A stretch of 64,000 nucleotides of DNA from Bactericera cockerelli. Its lineage: Eukaryota > Arthropoda > Insecta > Hemiptera > Triozidae. The notes beneath the pieces are model-generated. The model searched no databases and was not told where the DNA came from. It worked only from the letters and a program-made list of their open reading frames with translations. Each line of letters starts with the position of its first letter. The stretch's first letter is position 1. The position numbers were made by a program, and so were the translations under genes. The stretch is taken from contig CM044955.1 in NCBI GenBank assembly GCA_024516035.1, positions 51,927,872 to 51,991,871 on the forward strand, written 5' to 3'. Below, one piece after another: positions 1 through 11,578 of this stretch.

Positions 1-780
1 ATTTAGTATAAAATCTCAAAATTGGCACGTGTATACAATGTATAACAATCACGTGGAAGTATCGCGTTCATAATTGGCAGTGTTTTTTTTCACATATGTA
101 GGGTTTCAGGGCACCAGAACAACTATTGCAAGGGACTCCTTAGTCATTTAGACAGTGGAAAAAACTTTCTCAGTCTTTTTCAATGTTTTAATGTTTAAAA
201 TAAATAAATAATACAATACACATCCAGGTAGTACCTACATACACATAACACAAACATGTAGGTATAAAACTTTATAGCAAAAATACAATATATTCTTTCA
301 GTTACCACAGGTAATAATAATACATATTTTTTCCAAAGTTGTCTGGGAAAGCCAGCCTGATATTCTAATTTTGATAATTCTAACAAATAGGTAGGTACCT
401 TCAACTCACTGTTTTACAACAAACTTTTTCTTCACACGGAGATTTTTACCTCGGGTTGAGTTACTTTTTATTACTGAAGCGAGAATATTCACTTGTAGGT
501 TATAAGTTTCTACAATTCTACATTCTAAATATATAAATATTTACACGTACATCTGTTTTCCCAACTATACAATGGAAAAAGACGTGTCAAATAGCTTTCT
601 TTTTACTATGCTCTATGGATTTCACAATTTGTAGGGTATATTATTATAGTATTTCATAAGACAGTCTAAGTTGGCTGTATGGAATAGCCTTGCCTACCAA
701 TGCCAAAAAAAAAAAGACAGTGTAAAAACTACAGGTGAGCAAGGACTCTGGTGGTTAAGATCTCCTCTGTAGATAAATAT
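1..780. other. AT-rich DNA without recognised features
   Basis: Left edge of the window. Short AT-rich frames only, no splice-bounded coding signal and no repeat shared with the rest of the window that I could recognise. It would be downstream of the Beat-like gene. Confidence 0.5.
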
Positions 781-823
781 CATTAAAAATACTTTCCTTC
801 TTATAGGAAAAGGAAAGTAAAAA
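781..823 (+). repeat. solo 3' palindromic end of family A repeat
   Basis: ATACTTTCCTTCTTATAGG followed by AAAGGAAAGTA matches the terminal palindrome of the family A copies elsewhere in the window, without the rest of the element. Confidence 0.55.
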
Positions 824-904
824 ATACAGGTAATATCAACCTTAGGTGGGTGCTTGGTGGAAAAGGAGACAGATTCGTTACCTCCAGTCGAGCATTAATT
901 TTTT

Positions 905-1065
905 TTTTTTTTTAGAGAAGCGGAAAATTTGCATCAAACACCGGCGTAGGTAAGTTCCTGTGAGCCAGCGAGAAGGTTTTTTACCGTCTAAAAAGCCCTT
1001 CATTTATCAGTTCTTTTCTTATTTATGCCTTGGAACCGCCGTGTGGCATTACTTCAGGGCTCAAT
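905..1065 (+). repeat. dispersed repeat shared with 14995-15135
   Basis: AATTTGCATCAAACACC, a T/A-rich block, CCGTCTAAAAAGCCC and GGAACCGCCGTGTGGCATTA recur in the same order, diverged, at 14995-15135. A related piece (CAGAACCGC..GCATTACTTCAGGGCTC) is at 17790-17830. Family unknown. Confidence 0.5.
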
Positions 1066-1289
1066 TTTATAATTTTAATTTGTTATTTTCACGAAGTACA
1101 TTTTTTATTATATTGTTATTCTTTTTCCAAATAAATGAGGTTTGTGCTTTTTGTATATTTGTCTATTTTTTCTTAGTCTTAGTCGAGCATTAATTAAGAA
1201 AAGTGAGTTTGAGTAATAATATGGTATCACGATAGTTCATAAAAATATGATAGAACTATAAAGTGCCTAATATCTTGATTTTTTACTGA

Positions 1290-1500
1290 AAAACTCGGCA
1301 CTCCGAGGTCGTTGGGTCGAATCCCATGCATAAAATTTTTAGTGAATCTTCTTTGGGGAAATGACCCTGGTTCAAATCACAATTGGGTAAAAAAATATAC
1401 TTTTTACTTAGGATGTCCGGGATCCACCCATAACTCGTGAGGACAAATGAGTAATTACTTGTATGAGCAAAGACCAGGCGTCGCCGTCGTTGCTAGAGTA
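1290..1500 (+). repeat. tRNA-derived SINE remnant
   Basis: A B-box-like GGGTCGAATCCCATGCAT is followed by the SINE body GGATCCACCCATAACTCG and TGAGGACAAATGAGTA, also present in the copies at 10562 and 32715. The A box is degraded. Confidence 0.55.
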
Positions 1501-1642
1501 TAAAATATAATGAAAATAATTTAGAAAAGTAAGTCTCTTACTAATACTTTGCTGCCTACAAAAAAACGCTTGCATACGAGTCTGCAACCATTGGGACATT
1601 TTCATCTTTACTATTCAAGGTCTAAAACTTAACTGACCAAAT

Positions 1643-1760
1643 TTCGTATTGTGCGCATGACACATACTTTTTCTCTTCTCTCTTTTTATAATTTAATATT
1701 TCGTTATTGTGCGCATGACACATACTTTTTCTCTTCTCTCTTTTTATAATTTAATATTTC
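1643..1760 (+). repeat. 58-bp tandem duplication
   Basis: The block GTGCGCATGACACATACTTT plus a CT-rich stretch and TATAATTTAATATTTCG occurs twice at a 58-bp spacing (1651 and 1709). It runs directly into a 26-bp array. Confidence 0.8.
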
Positions 1761-1980
1761 GTTACATAATTTCGTCACTTAATTTCGTTACATAATTTCG
1801 TCACTTAATTTCGTTACATAATTTCGTTACATAATTTCGTCACTTAATTTTGTTACATAATTTCGTCACTTAATTTCGTTACATAATTTCGTCACTTAAT
1901 TTCGTTACATAATTTCGTCACTTAATTTCGTTACATAATTTCGTCACTTAATTTCGTTACATAATTTCGTTACATAATTT
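1757..1980 (+). repeat. 26-bp minisatellite, TTTCGTTACATAATTTCGTC type
   Basis: About eight units alternating TTTCGTTACATAA and TTTCGTCACTTAA, so the true period is a 13-bp half-unit pair. Some halves repeat out of order (two ACATAA halves in succession near 1815 and 1965). Confidence 0.8.
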
Positions 1981-2014
1981 TGGTTATGTGCCAGAGCAAA
2001 GACATGAAAATGTC

Positions 2015-2630
2015 AAAAATCTGGTGTAAACATCACACGACTTTTCTTATCCTCGAAAAGGAGTCGAATTTCGCCACTGGTGACTCAACAGTAACAAACA
2101 GCTAAAAATCAATGACAAATTCGTAATCAGCACCTCAAAATCATTAGATTTGATATGTCACAATCTCCATCTAGGAATAATAAAAAAGTTAGTCAAAGCG
2201 GCCCCCCCCCCCAAAATACCGGTAAATTAGTGCCAAGGTCAAAAAAATTCGAGATATCAAAAAAATTATCAGAAGAGACCCCTATTATTTTTTAATCTAA
2301 GAAAATGTTGTTCTCTAACTTTTTTTGTATATTTTATTATTTAACAACCAATTCAAAGAAGCGGCGCTTGCGGCCAATAATTGCTGCCGATTTCAACCAA
2401 AAGTTTCGTGGTTCGTTTGGTGTATAAAATAATTTTCCATACCAAATATCAAGTCTCTAGCTCTTACCGTTCTCGAGATGTCGTGTTCACACACAGACAC
2501 ACAGAATGCACGGACCAATGGCAGAAAACAACTTTTTTGGTATCCTGATGCTATGATTCGTCCAAACTGGGTAGGTCAAATTTTCGACGAATGCCTACAA
2601 TACTTTCCTTATTATAGGATGAGGAAAGTA
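2015..2630 (+). mobile_element. family A repeat, copy 1
   Basis: Starts AATCTGGTGTAAACATCACA and ends in the palindrome ACTTTCCTTATTATAGGAT..GAGGAAAGTA. The copies share a central stretch encoding nothing, an ACACAGACACACAGA tract and AATGGCAGAAAACAACTTTT near the 3' side. No transposase and no clear TIR apart from the 3' hairpin, so class is unknown. It is a non-autonomous element with at least six near-full copies in this window. Confidence 0.75.
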
Positions 2631-2784
2631 AAAATGTGATGCTCTTTCTTGACCACTACGCAATCATAATATTTTAAGCTCGGAAGTAAAATACAATAAA
2701 CTAAAAAAAAAATAAAATATTATGAAGATAGCGAATAAATTAGACTGCACGCGATACAAATTATATTTACTCCCTCAGTCCTGA

Positions 2785-3120
2785 ATACCGGTATTAACGT
2801 AGCCACAGTGTGTAGGGAAAGTACTTATTACGATTAGTAGTCCAGAGATCCCGAGTTCAATTCCCAGTTGGGCCACACTTTTCGAAGAAAATTCTGTACC
2901 TTCCAAACATGGGAATTACCGGCTCTAACCAGGCTGGGTGAGGTTAATGTTTTTGCCAGTACGATTACCAGCGGATTGAGGGTAAAACCCGCGGCCAGAC
3001 TATCTATCTCAAATCAGGACGTTAAAAGAAAATAGAATCAACTGGTCACAATAGATCTAATTAGGTTGTAGTTTTAATAATTGTACGTGTTTCACTAAAA
3101 ACCCTACAACCAGTTGAGAT
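2785..3120 (+). repeat. tRNA-headed SINE with shared body
   Basis: A degraded tRNA-like head with B box GAGTTCAATTCCCAGTTG is followed by CCAGGCTGGGTGAGGTTAAT, CCAGCGGATTGAGGGTAAAA and ATCAGGACGTTAAAAG. The same body follows the better preserved tRNA head at 36751 and the 5S-type head of other copies. Confidence 0.7.
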
Positions 3121-3489
3121 AGTATAATATTACATCCTTTAAGAATTACAGAATGTATAGAATTCCAAATTGAAAATGAATGGTCATAATACCAGCTTTT
3201 TTAAAAGTACATTTATTATATATCCTCGGTCGGTTTGTTAGGCCATGGAAACTTGTTTAAATTATACAAATATAATAAACTGGTATGTCCATCTGTCGAC
3301 TTTCCTTATAGTTCTAACATCCATATTTTATAATATGCAGGAGGGGTTTGGAAGCTTTTAATAATTGTACGGTCACTGATAGCGACCAATGGTTATAAAG
3401 TTCTACATAAAAATCAATGATAATGATAATCATATTTTAGAACCCATATTTTAAATTTTGAAAAGTTATTTTCTAATTTTGTATTGTAT

Positions 3490-3495
3490 TTTATT
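3490..3495 (-). promoter_or_regulatory. candidate poly(A) signal AATAAA for the Beat-like gene
   Basis: AATAAA on the minus strand, 28 nt downstream of the TAA ending the last Beat-like exon. AT-rich DNA produces this hexamer often, so it counts only if the exon is really terminal. The 3' UTR would be very short. Confidence 0.3.
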
Positions 3496-3522
3496 TTTTA
3501 ACTTTTGTTATTTGTTACATGT

Positions 3523-3888
3523 TTATATGGACTCTTTCCGTAAATACAAGTGCCTTTGAGCACCATTATCATTACCATTAATAATAAGAAAAAAAAACTC
3601 TACCTGTAATATCACACAGAACATCACCAGCACAGAACACGCCAGTGATGCAGTTCGCCCAGCGCCGCTCTTGTTCACCGGCGTCGGCGCTTTCACCTGA
3701 ACGGTCACCGATTGCGTCCGATGGTCGGCGTACTCCTTGTGGGAGGCGCCGTGGCCGAGAAAGCCGGGGATGGTGGACATGCAGGTCAGGTTGATCTCGT
3801 CCAGGTGCTCGTCAGTCAGCTGGAAGGAGAGCTGGACCGTCACGGAGGAGGGCTTCTGCTGGTAGGACTTGACGAGACCGTTCTGCAC
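3523..3888 (-). CDS. Beat-like protein, last visible exon: end of Ig2, stalk and C-terminal hydrophobic segment
   Basis: The acceptor CGTTTTCAG, preceded by an unusually pure T run on the minus strand, opens a frame in phase 0. This agrees with the preceding exon. The translation begins VQNGLVKSYQQKPSSVTVQ. It contains DEINLTCMSTIPGF (second Ig2 cysteine) and a Lys/Thr/Pro-rich stalk, then a hydrophobic stretch at residues about 79-103 (ASLACSVLVMFCVILQV and on). That stretch could be a membrane span or a GPI-attachment signal. The frame stays open to a TAA at 3523-3525, giving a charged tail of about 20 residues. A CAG/GTAGAG donor at 3603-3604 is an alternative exon end in phase 0, in which case the final exon lies elsewhere. 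A minus-strand AATAAA lies 28 nt past the stop. Confidence 0.82.
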   Translation of the reverse strand: MQNGLVKSYQQKPSSVTVQLSFQLTDEHLDEINLTCMSTIPGFLGHGASHKEYADHRTQSVTVQVKAPTPVNKSGAGRTASLACSVLVMFCVILQVEFFFLIINGNDNGAQRHLYLRKESI

Positions 3889-3897
3889 CTGAAAACG

Positions 3898-3921
3898 AAA
3901 AAAAAAAAAAAAAAAAAAAAA
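3898..3921. repeat. poly(A) tract acting as polypyrimidine tract on the minus strand
   Basis: About 24 A on the plus strand, hence a T run on the minus strand ending 10 nt before the acceptor of the last Beat-like exon. Confidence 0.8.
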
Positions 3922-4011
3922 TAGTTAGAAATAGGGTTAAACGTAAATATAAGAGATCGAATTCCAGGTCAAATTTATCTCCATATCTTCTTCTTTTTCT
4001 CTGTCTTATCC

Positions 4012-4240
4012 CGCTTAAGCAGGGTCGACGTTTCTTGTCAGTCTCTTCCAGTTCAATCGATTTTGAGTATCAGATGGTCTTACTGCTTTTTCTCTCATGT
4101 CCTCTATAACACAATTTTTCCACGATTTTTTAGGTCTACCTCTACCTCTTTTTCCTGATACTTCCATATTCCTCATTTTCTTCCCGTAAATTTTCAAATT
4201 TATCTCCATTATCCATATAAAGGAAAGTAACATCTTTAAA
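4012..4240 (-). pseudogene. LINE reverse transcriptase, C-terminal remnant
   Basis: The minus-strand frame has KRGRGRPKKSWKNCVIEDMR and RLNWKRLTRNVDPA ending in a stop. This is the tail found at the end of many non-LTR retrotransposon polyproteins (R-G-R-P-x-x-x-W ... E-D-M-R ... R-W-R-R-L-x-x-N-x-D-P). Only the last 70 or so residues remain. It lies in the last intron of the Beat-like gene on the same strand. Confidence 0.6.
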
Positions 4241-4499
4241 AGAGAAACCTGGAAATAAGAGAAAAAGATTCCGGTCCCTTGAATTTTCTCATATCCACAG
4301 AATCGATTCTATGATAAGTTAGTATAATTGGAAGGCCATTCGAATTGGAACCCTCGGGATGCCCATAGTAAACAGAGAAATAAAATAGACAATTAGACTT
4401 ATTTAATTTTTTTTTTGTTATATTTTAATACCATTATTACACTCTCCTGGATACACTCCTGGATAACAAAAAATGTTTTTAACTATTTATAAAATATAA

Positions 4500-4950
4500 A
4501 AATGCCTTTCAAGTCTGAGGAACGAGGCACTGTGCCCATCACAGCTGCTGCATTTCCTCTCTGGATACACAGAGAAATCCTCTGTTTCAAAAAGGAGGTT
4601 GACCTTTCCTCTCCTGATGACTCATACAGTCTTATGCCAAACTAATTTACGAATTCTTTGGCTTCTTGGCACCAAATGCGAGTGGCTCAAAGAAATAATC
4701 CCGAGAAATGGACTGGTATTTGCATGTTTTCTTCTCGGCTGCCACTTCTGCGACTTTGCCAGGGACTCGTACAGAAGCTTGAAGATGTGATGGGGCTATC
4801 GTGTCTGTGCAAATAGAATCCCAAACAACACACTTGCAATTTTTCCAAGGTATGATGGACATTCCATCAGGTCCACGGCCATCATCTCTAATCAATCCAA
4901 CTGGCTCAAGAACTCTTGCTGAAACAAGTGCGCGCCGGATGGACATATTG
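4500..4950 (-). pseudogene. LINE polyprotein remnant, post-RT domain
   Basis: The minus strand encodes LIRDDGRGPDGMSIIPWKNC, then CVVWDSICTDTIAPSHL, KTCKYQSISRDYFFEPLAF, and after a break and frame change STSFLKQRISLCIQRGNAAA plus VMGTVPRSSDLKG. This order (R-x-DG-x-x-PDG, IPW, WD, D-T-x-APSHL, KY, Y-x-F-x-P, FL-x-QR-S, IQRGNA, GT-P) is a conserved block found downstream of reverse transcriptase in many animal LINE-derived proteins. The middle (the E-T-x-G-P-W part) is deleted and a stop follows KPKNS, so it is dead. The piece at 6622-6953 is the same block on the opposite strand. Confidence 0.65.
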
Positions 4951-4969
4951 AATAATTCTACGGGTGACC

Positions 4970-5200
4970 ATTGAAATTCGAAAAATCGTGAGCTGGCTAT
5001 TCCGGGTCCAACCCTGGCCGGGTGAGGTTAATGTGAGTGTCTGGTTAGTAAGTTTCAAGTGAACGGATGGCAAAGTCCCGACTAGATGGTTATGACTACA
5101 AGGTTTAAGTCCCGACTTCCCAAGTTATGCAACAATTTAGAATAGCGAGTTTTATTAAATGTGATTAACACAATTAAAAAAAAAAAAAAAAAAAAAAATA
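4970..5200 (+). repeat. SINE body fragment with poly(A) tail
   Basis: CCAACCCTGGCCGGGTGAGG, GTGAACGGATGGCAAAGTCC and ATAGCGAGTTTTATTAAATG with a 26-nt A run. This is a mixture of the shared SINE body and the 3' part of the GATCGATAA-type tRNA SINE. Confidence 0.5.
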
Positions 5201-5602
5201 GCCGTTGAAAGAGACCCAATACCAAAATAACAGAGGAATTGAGAAGCTGTGTCTATGTACAATTAAATTGTACTGTACAAAAAGAATAGGGAGGATAGAG
5301 AGAGATCCCAATCAATGACCAATTGACGAGCTGCTGAATGCTGACTCTAATTAGCGCCACCCCACAAGTCAGCCACAAACCCGAAGTGGCAGAGTCAACA
5401 ACAAACGTCGCAAATTGAAATCCCCAAAAGAAACTACTCCGTGGTAATGAAGCAAATATACCGGGTGGACGAGCGAGAAATATGAATTGTGTCCTAATTT
5501 TATTACACAATTATCGAAATTTTATTCTTTTTTCATATTATTAAAAAAAAAAAAAAATATATATATTATTTTAGATGTAGATATTTCCTAGCAACAAATA
5601 TT

Positions 5603-5643
5603 ACTTCCGAGAAATTTCTTATATTAGAAATCGGAAGTATTGT
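5603..5643. repeat. imperfect hairpin around ACTTCCGA/TCGGAAGT
   Basis: Inverted arms ACTTCCGAGAAATTTC and GAAATCGGAAGT around a short AT loop. A diverged relative is at 13270-13322. Possibly a MITE end. Confidence 0.45.
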
Positions 5644-6621
5644 GTTGTTTTTTTTTTTTTTTACAGAAACAATAAAATCGAATTATTATAAACCAATTTG
5701 AGTCTACATTACTCTAGATTTTGCATATTGTTTTAAATGTTTTATTCAGACAAATTTAATGTAAGATAATGACTTGAACTCGGGAGTTCCTTTTGTAAAT
5801 CTTCTCAGAATAGCAAATCTTCGTTTTCTCCATATAGATATGAATAGTTTTGGCGCTGATCTAAATATGTGAAAATATTTAATTTTTTGTGTGAGTTCAT
5901 CAGGCTACTGGGTATATTCAGTATGACACCTATCTAGCCTACTAGCCATACCTACCTAGTTTGTAAAAGTTGTTTTTTTCTTCTTTGATAAACAACTCTA
6001 AGGCTGACTCTGTACTAAAGTAACAAAGTGAATCAAATTTTCCTGTCGGACGCTTCGACCTCGGAGATAGCAACTTTCCACCCAACTTTTCGCATAAAAT
6101 TCATCACAGGAAGAAGTGACGGAAAAGTTGAAGCGGTTTTTTTCTCTCTTCTTTGTTCTAAAGCCGAGGATAATAAAGGACTCGCACTATTTACTTGGTG
6201 TGGTAATTTGAACACGTTCAGTATAATACAAAACAGGGTACATGTACCAATTATTTGACTGAGAAAAAAAGTAACTATAATTTTCGACACTTTTTTTAAC
6301 CCTCATAAAATTTTATACGGAGACAGTTTAAAGTCCTGTTCATATCAGAAGGTACAAAGGAATACAATTGTCTCAGAAATCGCTTGATTTTTTATTATCT
6401 TTGTGTAAAATTTTATGAGAACTGAAAGTAGCGACAAAAATTGTGGTATCTTTTTGCACCATCGAATAGTTTGTACATGTATAGTATACCCTAAAACAAG
6501 ATAATAATATAACTTTTTTTTATCAACAAATACGAGTTTAGATATACAAATTTCTTCTAAAACAATTACATAAAGATAATTAAATAAAGTTTAATCAAGG
6601 GTGATTCAGCAGTCAGGAGGA

Positions 6622-6953
6622 AAAATGCCTCATACAGTTTTATCACCGAGGCAAACTACATCTTTGTTCCCCTGTCATGCGAAACAATGGGCCCTTGGAG
6701 CAAGGAGATGAAGAGCTTTTTTAAAACTGTTGGCGATGGCTTGGTTCGTCTCACTGGCAATAGGGCCGCCAAGGCTTTCCTCTTTCAGAGGATTTCTTTG
6801 GCGATCCAACGAGGTAATGCTACCTGCATGTTAGGTACATTGCCTCATGCAAGTGGGATGGATCAATCTCTTGAAGTTATTCATGTCCTATTACTTACTG
6901 CTATCTTGACGCGACTGAGCGCTACTGACGCGCTTCTTTATAACACACTATAG
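6622..6953 (+). pseudogene. LINE polyprotein remnant, post-RT domain
   Basis: An open frame reads YSFITEANYIFVPLSCETMG, PWSKEMKSFFKTVGDGLVRL, TGNRAAKAFLFQRISLAIQR, then GNATCMLGTLPHASGM and a TAG. It matches the Y-x-F-x-P-x-x-x-ET-x-GPW ... TG-x-R ... FL-x-QR-S-x-AIQRGNA ... GTLP block seen in LINE-derived proteins. The first visible Met is internal to the block, so this is not a gene start. Only the last part of the polyprotein is left, with no intact reverse transcriptase nearby. Confidence 0.65.
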
Positions 6954-7324
6954 CTATACATATAGTTATAATACCTATATTTCAATAGTAAGTAACAGAC
7001 TGTGAATGAAGTATTATCTTGAGTGCCGGAGCTAGTCACATTTGTGTCAACCTCATTTTGAACGGAGGTATGTGAGAATTTATATCCCAGCTTTGCAACA
7101 ATTCCAGCTACTATGGCATTCCCAACGTCACTCCTGTGACGTACATATTATGTGTGTTCCCAGTCTGCTTATCCTCGTCCTGAGGGATATACTGTTATTG
7201 TACATAGTGCTATACAATACTGTTATGTACATAGTGCTATTTCTAGACATGTGATGTGTACAATTCACTATATTATTATACAAAGTGCTATTACTATTAT
7301 AAAGTGTTATAAAGGGTGTGAAAA

Positions 7325-7555
7325 AAGGGAGTTTATTTATTTTTATTTATTTAGAAACTCTTTATTAGTAGAACATACTTGTATACAGACAAATAATGGT
7401 AAAAAATAAATATAAAAATTGACAATATTAATAATACATATAAACAAGAAAAAAAAAATAAACAAAATAAATATATTTGTCCTAACTAAAGTGCGGGATT
7501 ATTGCCTATGGCAATATCTTCCACCCAACCTAACAAGAGCTTGGTATTTTGGGGA
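7325..7555 (-). mobile_element. LINE family 1, 5'-truncated 3' end
   Basis: On the minus strand: GGTTGGGTGGAAGATATTGC, a stem-loop (7501-7515, ATTGCC-TAT-GGCAAT), CCCGCACTTTAGTTAGGACA, an AT-rich UTR, AATAAAGAGTTTC and an A-rich end. Copies at 29255, 29885, 35490 and 63020. Confidence 0.65.
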
Positions 7556-7739
7556 GCATATTTCGGAATATTCAATTCAATTTATTTTATTGTAATGTTT
7601 AATACAGGTCTTTAGCCTGTATGCAGTGTCCCTCAAACCTGTTTACGTAATTTACAAAGAACATGAGGTGGATTTCTTAGCCTATGCTCATTATTTAGTG
7701 TTGCTGCGAATAAAAGTCTCCTCGAACTTGTGAGGCTAA

Positions 7740-7800
7740 GCTATTTTAGGCCCAACCAAGGCTGACTGAGGTTGAAAAAGGTATAGCAGGTTTGGAAGAG
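7740..7800 (+). repeat. SINE body fragment
   Basis: GGCCCAACCAAGGCTGACTG with AGGTT, diverged from the shared SINE body. Confidence 0.4.
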
Positions 7801-8383
7801 TAACCGTCGATTAAGATAATGTAAAACTAAGATTGTTTGAAAAAAAATCTTGTATCAATAAGAGAGAGATCTTTGAGTTGAATCGGCTCGAACGTGAAAT
7901 TAATAGACAAATTCTGCATCTGAAGTTATTGCTAATCGTCGGTTTTCCTTATCTTACAGGCAATCCGTGACTTAGCGCCACAGAGGTATTACAAAAACGC
8001 CTATTGATTGGTCCCTAAACTTGAATTTAATATAATAATTTATTTTTATACTTTAGATAGACCATTATCTTATTTTCATGTAATCATATTTTGGTACCAA
8101 AATATATCAGTTGATCTCACTTGAATTATGCTAGGTCTAACATTTTAGTCAGAGATGCTAAAACCGTCAAAGAGAGGTTGATGACACTGGTGATTCATCT
8201 GCTATAGTGGGTGAAATAGTAATAAACTTTTAATTTTATAAACGTATTCAGGAGGGACCTAAAAAAATAATAGGATGTTTCACAACCCCACAAAAAAAAA
8301 GATCTAGAATCCAGGTGGACTCCAATCAAAATGGAGGTGGTATTGAAAATTTTTAGATAAAAAAATGCTTTATTCGATTATTT

Positions 8384-8442
8384 TCCTTTCTTTACGTATA
8401 TCTCTAAGATAAGGAAGGTAAAAATAGGAACCTTTATACTCT

Positions 8443-8482
<40 letters not shown>
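8384..8482 (+). repeat. solo family A 3' end and poly(A) run
   Basis: CTTTACGTATATCTCTAAGATAAGG-like degraded palindrome, then a run of about 36 A from 8446. Confidence 0.4.
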
Positions 8483-8483
<1 letters not shown>

Positions 8484-8754
8484 AACTGTTCCCAAGTTCC
8501 CACATGAAATCCTGTATCGGACATATTTAATTATTTATTGACAGAATGGATAAAAAACTGCCCATCTTCTCGGGCACGTGTTGACCTCTACCCTTCTTTT
8601 CCTCTACTGTCCTCTTTATCTCTTTTTGTCCCTTTCTCTTCTTCATCTTTCTATCTCAATATCTCTCTTCTATACTCAACATTGCCCACAGAGTATAGAA
8701 AAGTTTATATTTGGTAAAAAAAATTTCGAAACTTTAAAATTTTCTAAAAAAAAA

Positions 8755-9402
8755 ATCTGGTGTAAACATCACACGACTTTCCTTATCATATTGGGAATGG
8801 AAACGGGACCAAAAGCCACTGGTGACTCAAAGCTAACGGTTAGCTAAAAATAAACATCAAATTCGTAATCAGCACCTTAAAATCATTGGATTTGATATGT
8901 CACAACCTCCATCTAGGATGAATAATAAAAAAGTTATTCCAAGCGGGTCCCCCCCAAAATACCCGTAAATTGGGGCCGAGTTCCAAAAAGTTCAAGATAT
9001 CAAAAAAATGATCAGAATAGACCCCTATTATTTTTTTAACCTAAGAAAATGTTGTTCTTCAACTTTTTTTGTATCTTTAACCAATTCATAGAAACGGCGC
9101 TTGCGGCCAATATTTGCGGCCCTGCGGCCGCATTCTGCGGCCGATTGCAAACAAAAGTTTCGTGGTTCGTCTGGTGTATAAAATTAATTTCCATACCAAA
9201 TTTCAAGTCTCTAGCTCTTACCGTTCTTGAGATATCCTGTTCACACACAGACACACAGACAGACAGACAGACGCACGGACCAATGGCTGAAAACAACTTT
9301 TTTGGTATCCTGAGGCTATGATTCGTCCAGAAATGTGAAAAACTGGGTAAGTCAAATTTTCGACGAATACAATACTTTCCTTATTATAGGATAAGGAAAG
9401 TA
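8755..9402 (+). mobile_element. family A repeat, copy 2
   Basis: From AATCTGGTGTAAACATCACA to the terminal palindrome ACTTTCCTTATTATAGGATA/AGGAAAGTA, with the ACACAGACACACAGACAGAC tract near 9244. The overlapping open frames on both strands are not conserved between copies and are not genes. Confidence 0.8.
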
Positions 9403-9564
9403 ATTATGCTCTCTTGATTATCAAAAAAGTGGTTTTTTTTATCAAATGGTGTAGGTATCAGTCTTAAACCGATATTTTACTCGTAAATTAAGTTTTTGAT
9501 TTAAAGATTTCAATTTTTTAGAATTATCTGATAGAACCACGGTAAAAAATCCTCAATATTGTAA

Positions 9565-9600
9565 TAGAAAGTCGTGTGATGTTCACATCTTTTACTGTGT
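9565..9600 (-). repeat. solo family A 5' end
   Basis: GAAAGTCGTGTGATGTTCAC is the inverse of the family A start (GTGTAAACATCACACGACTTTC). Confidence 0.5.
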
Positions 9601-9904
9601 TCTATATACTCTTTCTCCCCCTCTCTCATTCTCTATCTCTTGCCCTCTCTCCATCAGACACTAGCCCAACAAAATTTTGATTGCATTATGAACTTTTTCA
9701 CCACGAGATGTTTTTATTGCATTAAAAAAAACTTTCACCTGCCAAAAGCGCATTTCAAAATGAAGTGTGTAACCTTGATGGGATAGTGATAAAAGATATT
9801 AATCAAATAGGTTTTGGATAAAAAAAAAAATGATAAAATGCCTCGTGCCAGCCTAAATGGATAGTGCTTCTAAAACCAAACAATCAGGTTCAGTTTTCAA
9901 CAGG

Positions 9905-10115
9905 TTCGTGCATTGGTAGTCAAGTGGTTAAGGTGCTAGTCTGGTAGTCCAGCTAGCGTAGGGATCTGTTGGTTCGAATCCCACCCAATGCATACATTTT
10001 TCCTCATTTATTTGAGTACATGATCACATAATAAGAACCTGAGGGTTAGGTGGTAAAAAATGCTTTAAGCATTAACCTCGCCTGGTGGTTACCTTCCATT
10101 AAAGAGTATTATCAT
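9905..10115 (+). repeat. tRNA-derived SINE, family S1, full length
   Basis: The tRNA-like head GCATTGGTAGTCAAGTGGTT (A box) to GGTTCGAATCCCACC (B box) closes with a 7-bp acceptor stem GCATTGG/CCAATGC. The body follows, then a stem-loop AATGC-TTTAA-GCATT (10059-10073), AACCTCGCCTGGTGGTTACC and a TTATTATT-type tail. Other copies: 28613, 45253, 50187 and a decayed one at 43965. Confidence 0.8.
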
Positions 10116-10119
10116 TATA

Positions 10120-10290
10120 GTTAGTCACTTCTAGCCGAGTGTAACTGTAAAGCGCACTCGGAATAGGTGACCTGGGTTTGATTCCCTGCTGTGTTTTTAC
10201 ATTGTACATTGAGTGTCTGGGGCTCTACTCGTGAGGAATAAAGAGTAGTTACTTGTTTCTTGTAGATAAGCTTGTTAGAAGTTAGACGCT
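10120..10290 (+). repeat. tRNA-derived SINE, variant of family S3
   Basis: B-box-like GTGACCTGGGTTTGATTCCC, then GGGGCTCTACTCGTGAGGAA and AGAGTAGTTACTTG, the body shared with 10562, 32715 and 1290. Confidence 0.6.
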
Positions 10291-10561
10291 TGAAAACTCT
10301 TTATCTCAAAGATCTGCTAGTTTGAAGTATTTGTAATCATCTGCAACACGTCTCCTACATAATTATGTTGGTATGTGTGTGCAGAATTTTGTTGAAATCC
10401 GGTTACTAGTTTCTAAGGTGTAAGCATTCCAAGAAATTTAAATAACAGAGTGTTTTAAAAGTTGCTAAGGAAGTTGCAAAATGTTATCCAGGATACCTCA
10501 ACACTCAAACCAGGATTTATAACTTTTTGACAGTGTATGCCCGATAGTTAATTTATTAGAG

Positions 10562-10834
10562 TAGTGACTGTCGCAGAGCGAGTTAGCGCGCTAGGCATTG
10601 CACACATGGTGAACTGGGTTCGATTCCCAGCGGGAGAGGATTTTTTCTGCTCTGTAATTGGATCTTCGCGGTCCACTCATACCTCGTGAGGAAAAATGAG
10701 TAGCTGCTTTAATGTGAAGCAGCGACCAGTGGCAGAATCTTAGGCAAAAAAATAATACAAGATATTGTAAATTAAAGTGGTAAAGTCCTATGATTCTGCG
10801 TTACCCACTAAAATTGTGACATAATAACACAAAG
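10562..10834 (+). repeat. tRNA-derived SINE, family S3, near full length
   Basis: GCAGAGCGAGTTAGCGCGCT (A box region), CTGGGTTCGATTCCCAGCGG (B box), the body GGTCCACTCATACCTCGTGA and the end GTGACATAATAACACAAAG. The same order occurs at 32715-32998. Confidence 0.75.
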
Positions 10835-10835
10835 A

Positions 10836-11542
<707 letters not shown>

Positions 11543-11578
11543 AAAAGCATTATTATTGTATATTATTATATTATAGTT

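Noticed and set aside
3712..3924. Plus-strand open frame over the last Beat-like exon
   Set aside because: Antisense shadow of the exon, running into the poly(A) tract.
9905..9992. Genuine tRNA gene
   Set aside because: The acceptor stem and B box look good, but the same head with body and (ATT)n tail recurs at 28613, 45253 and 50187, so it is a SINE.
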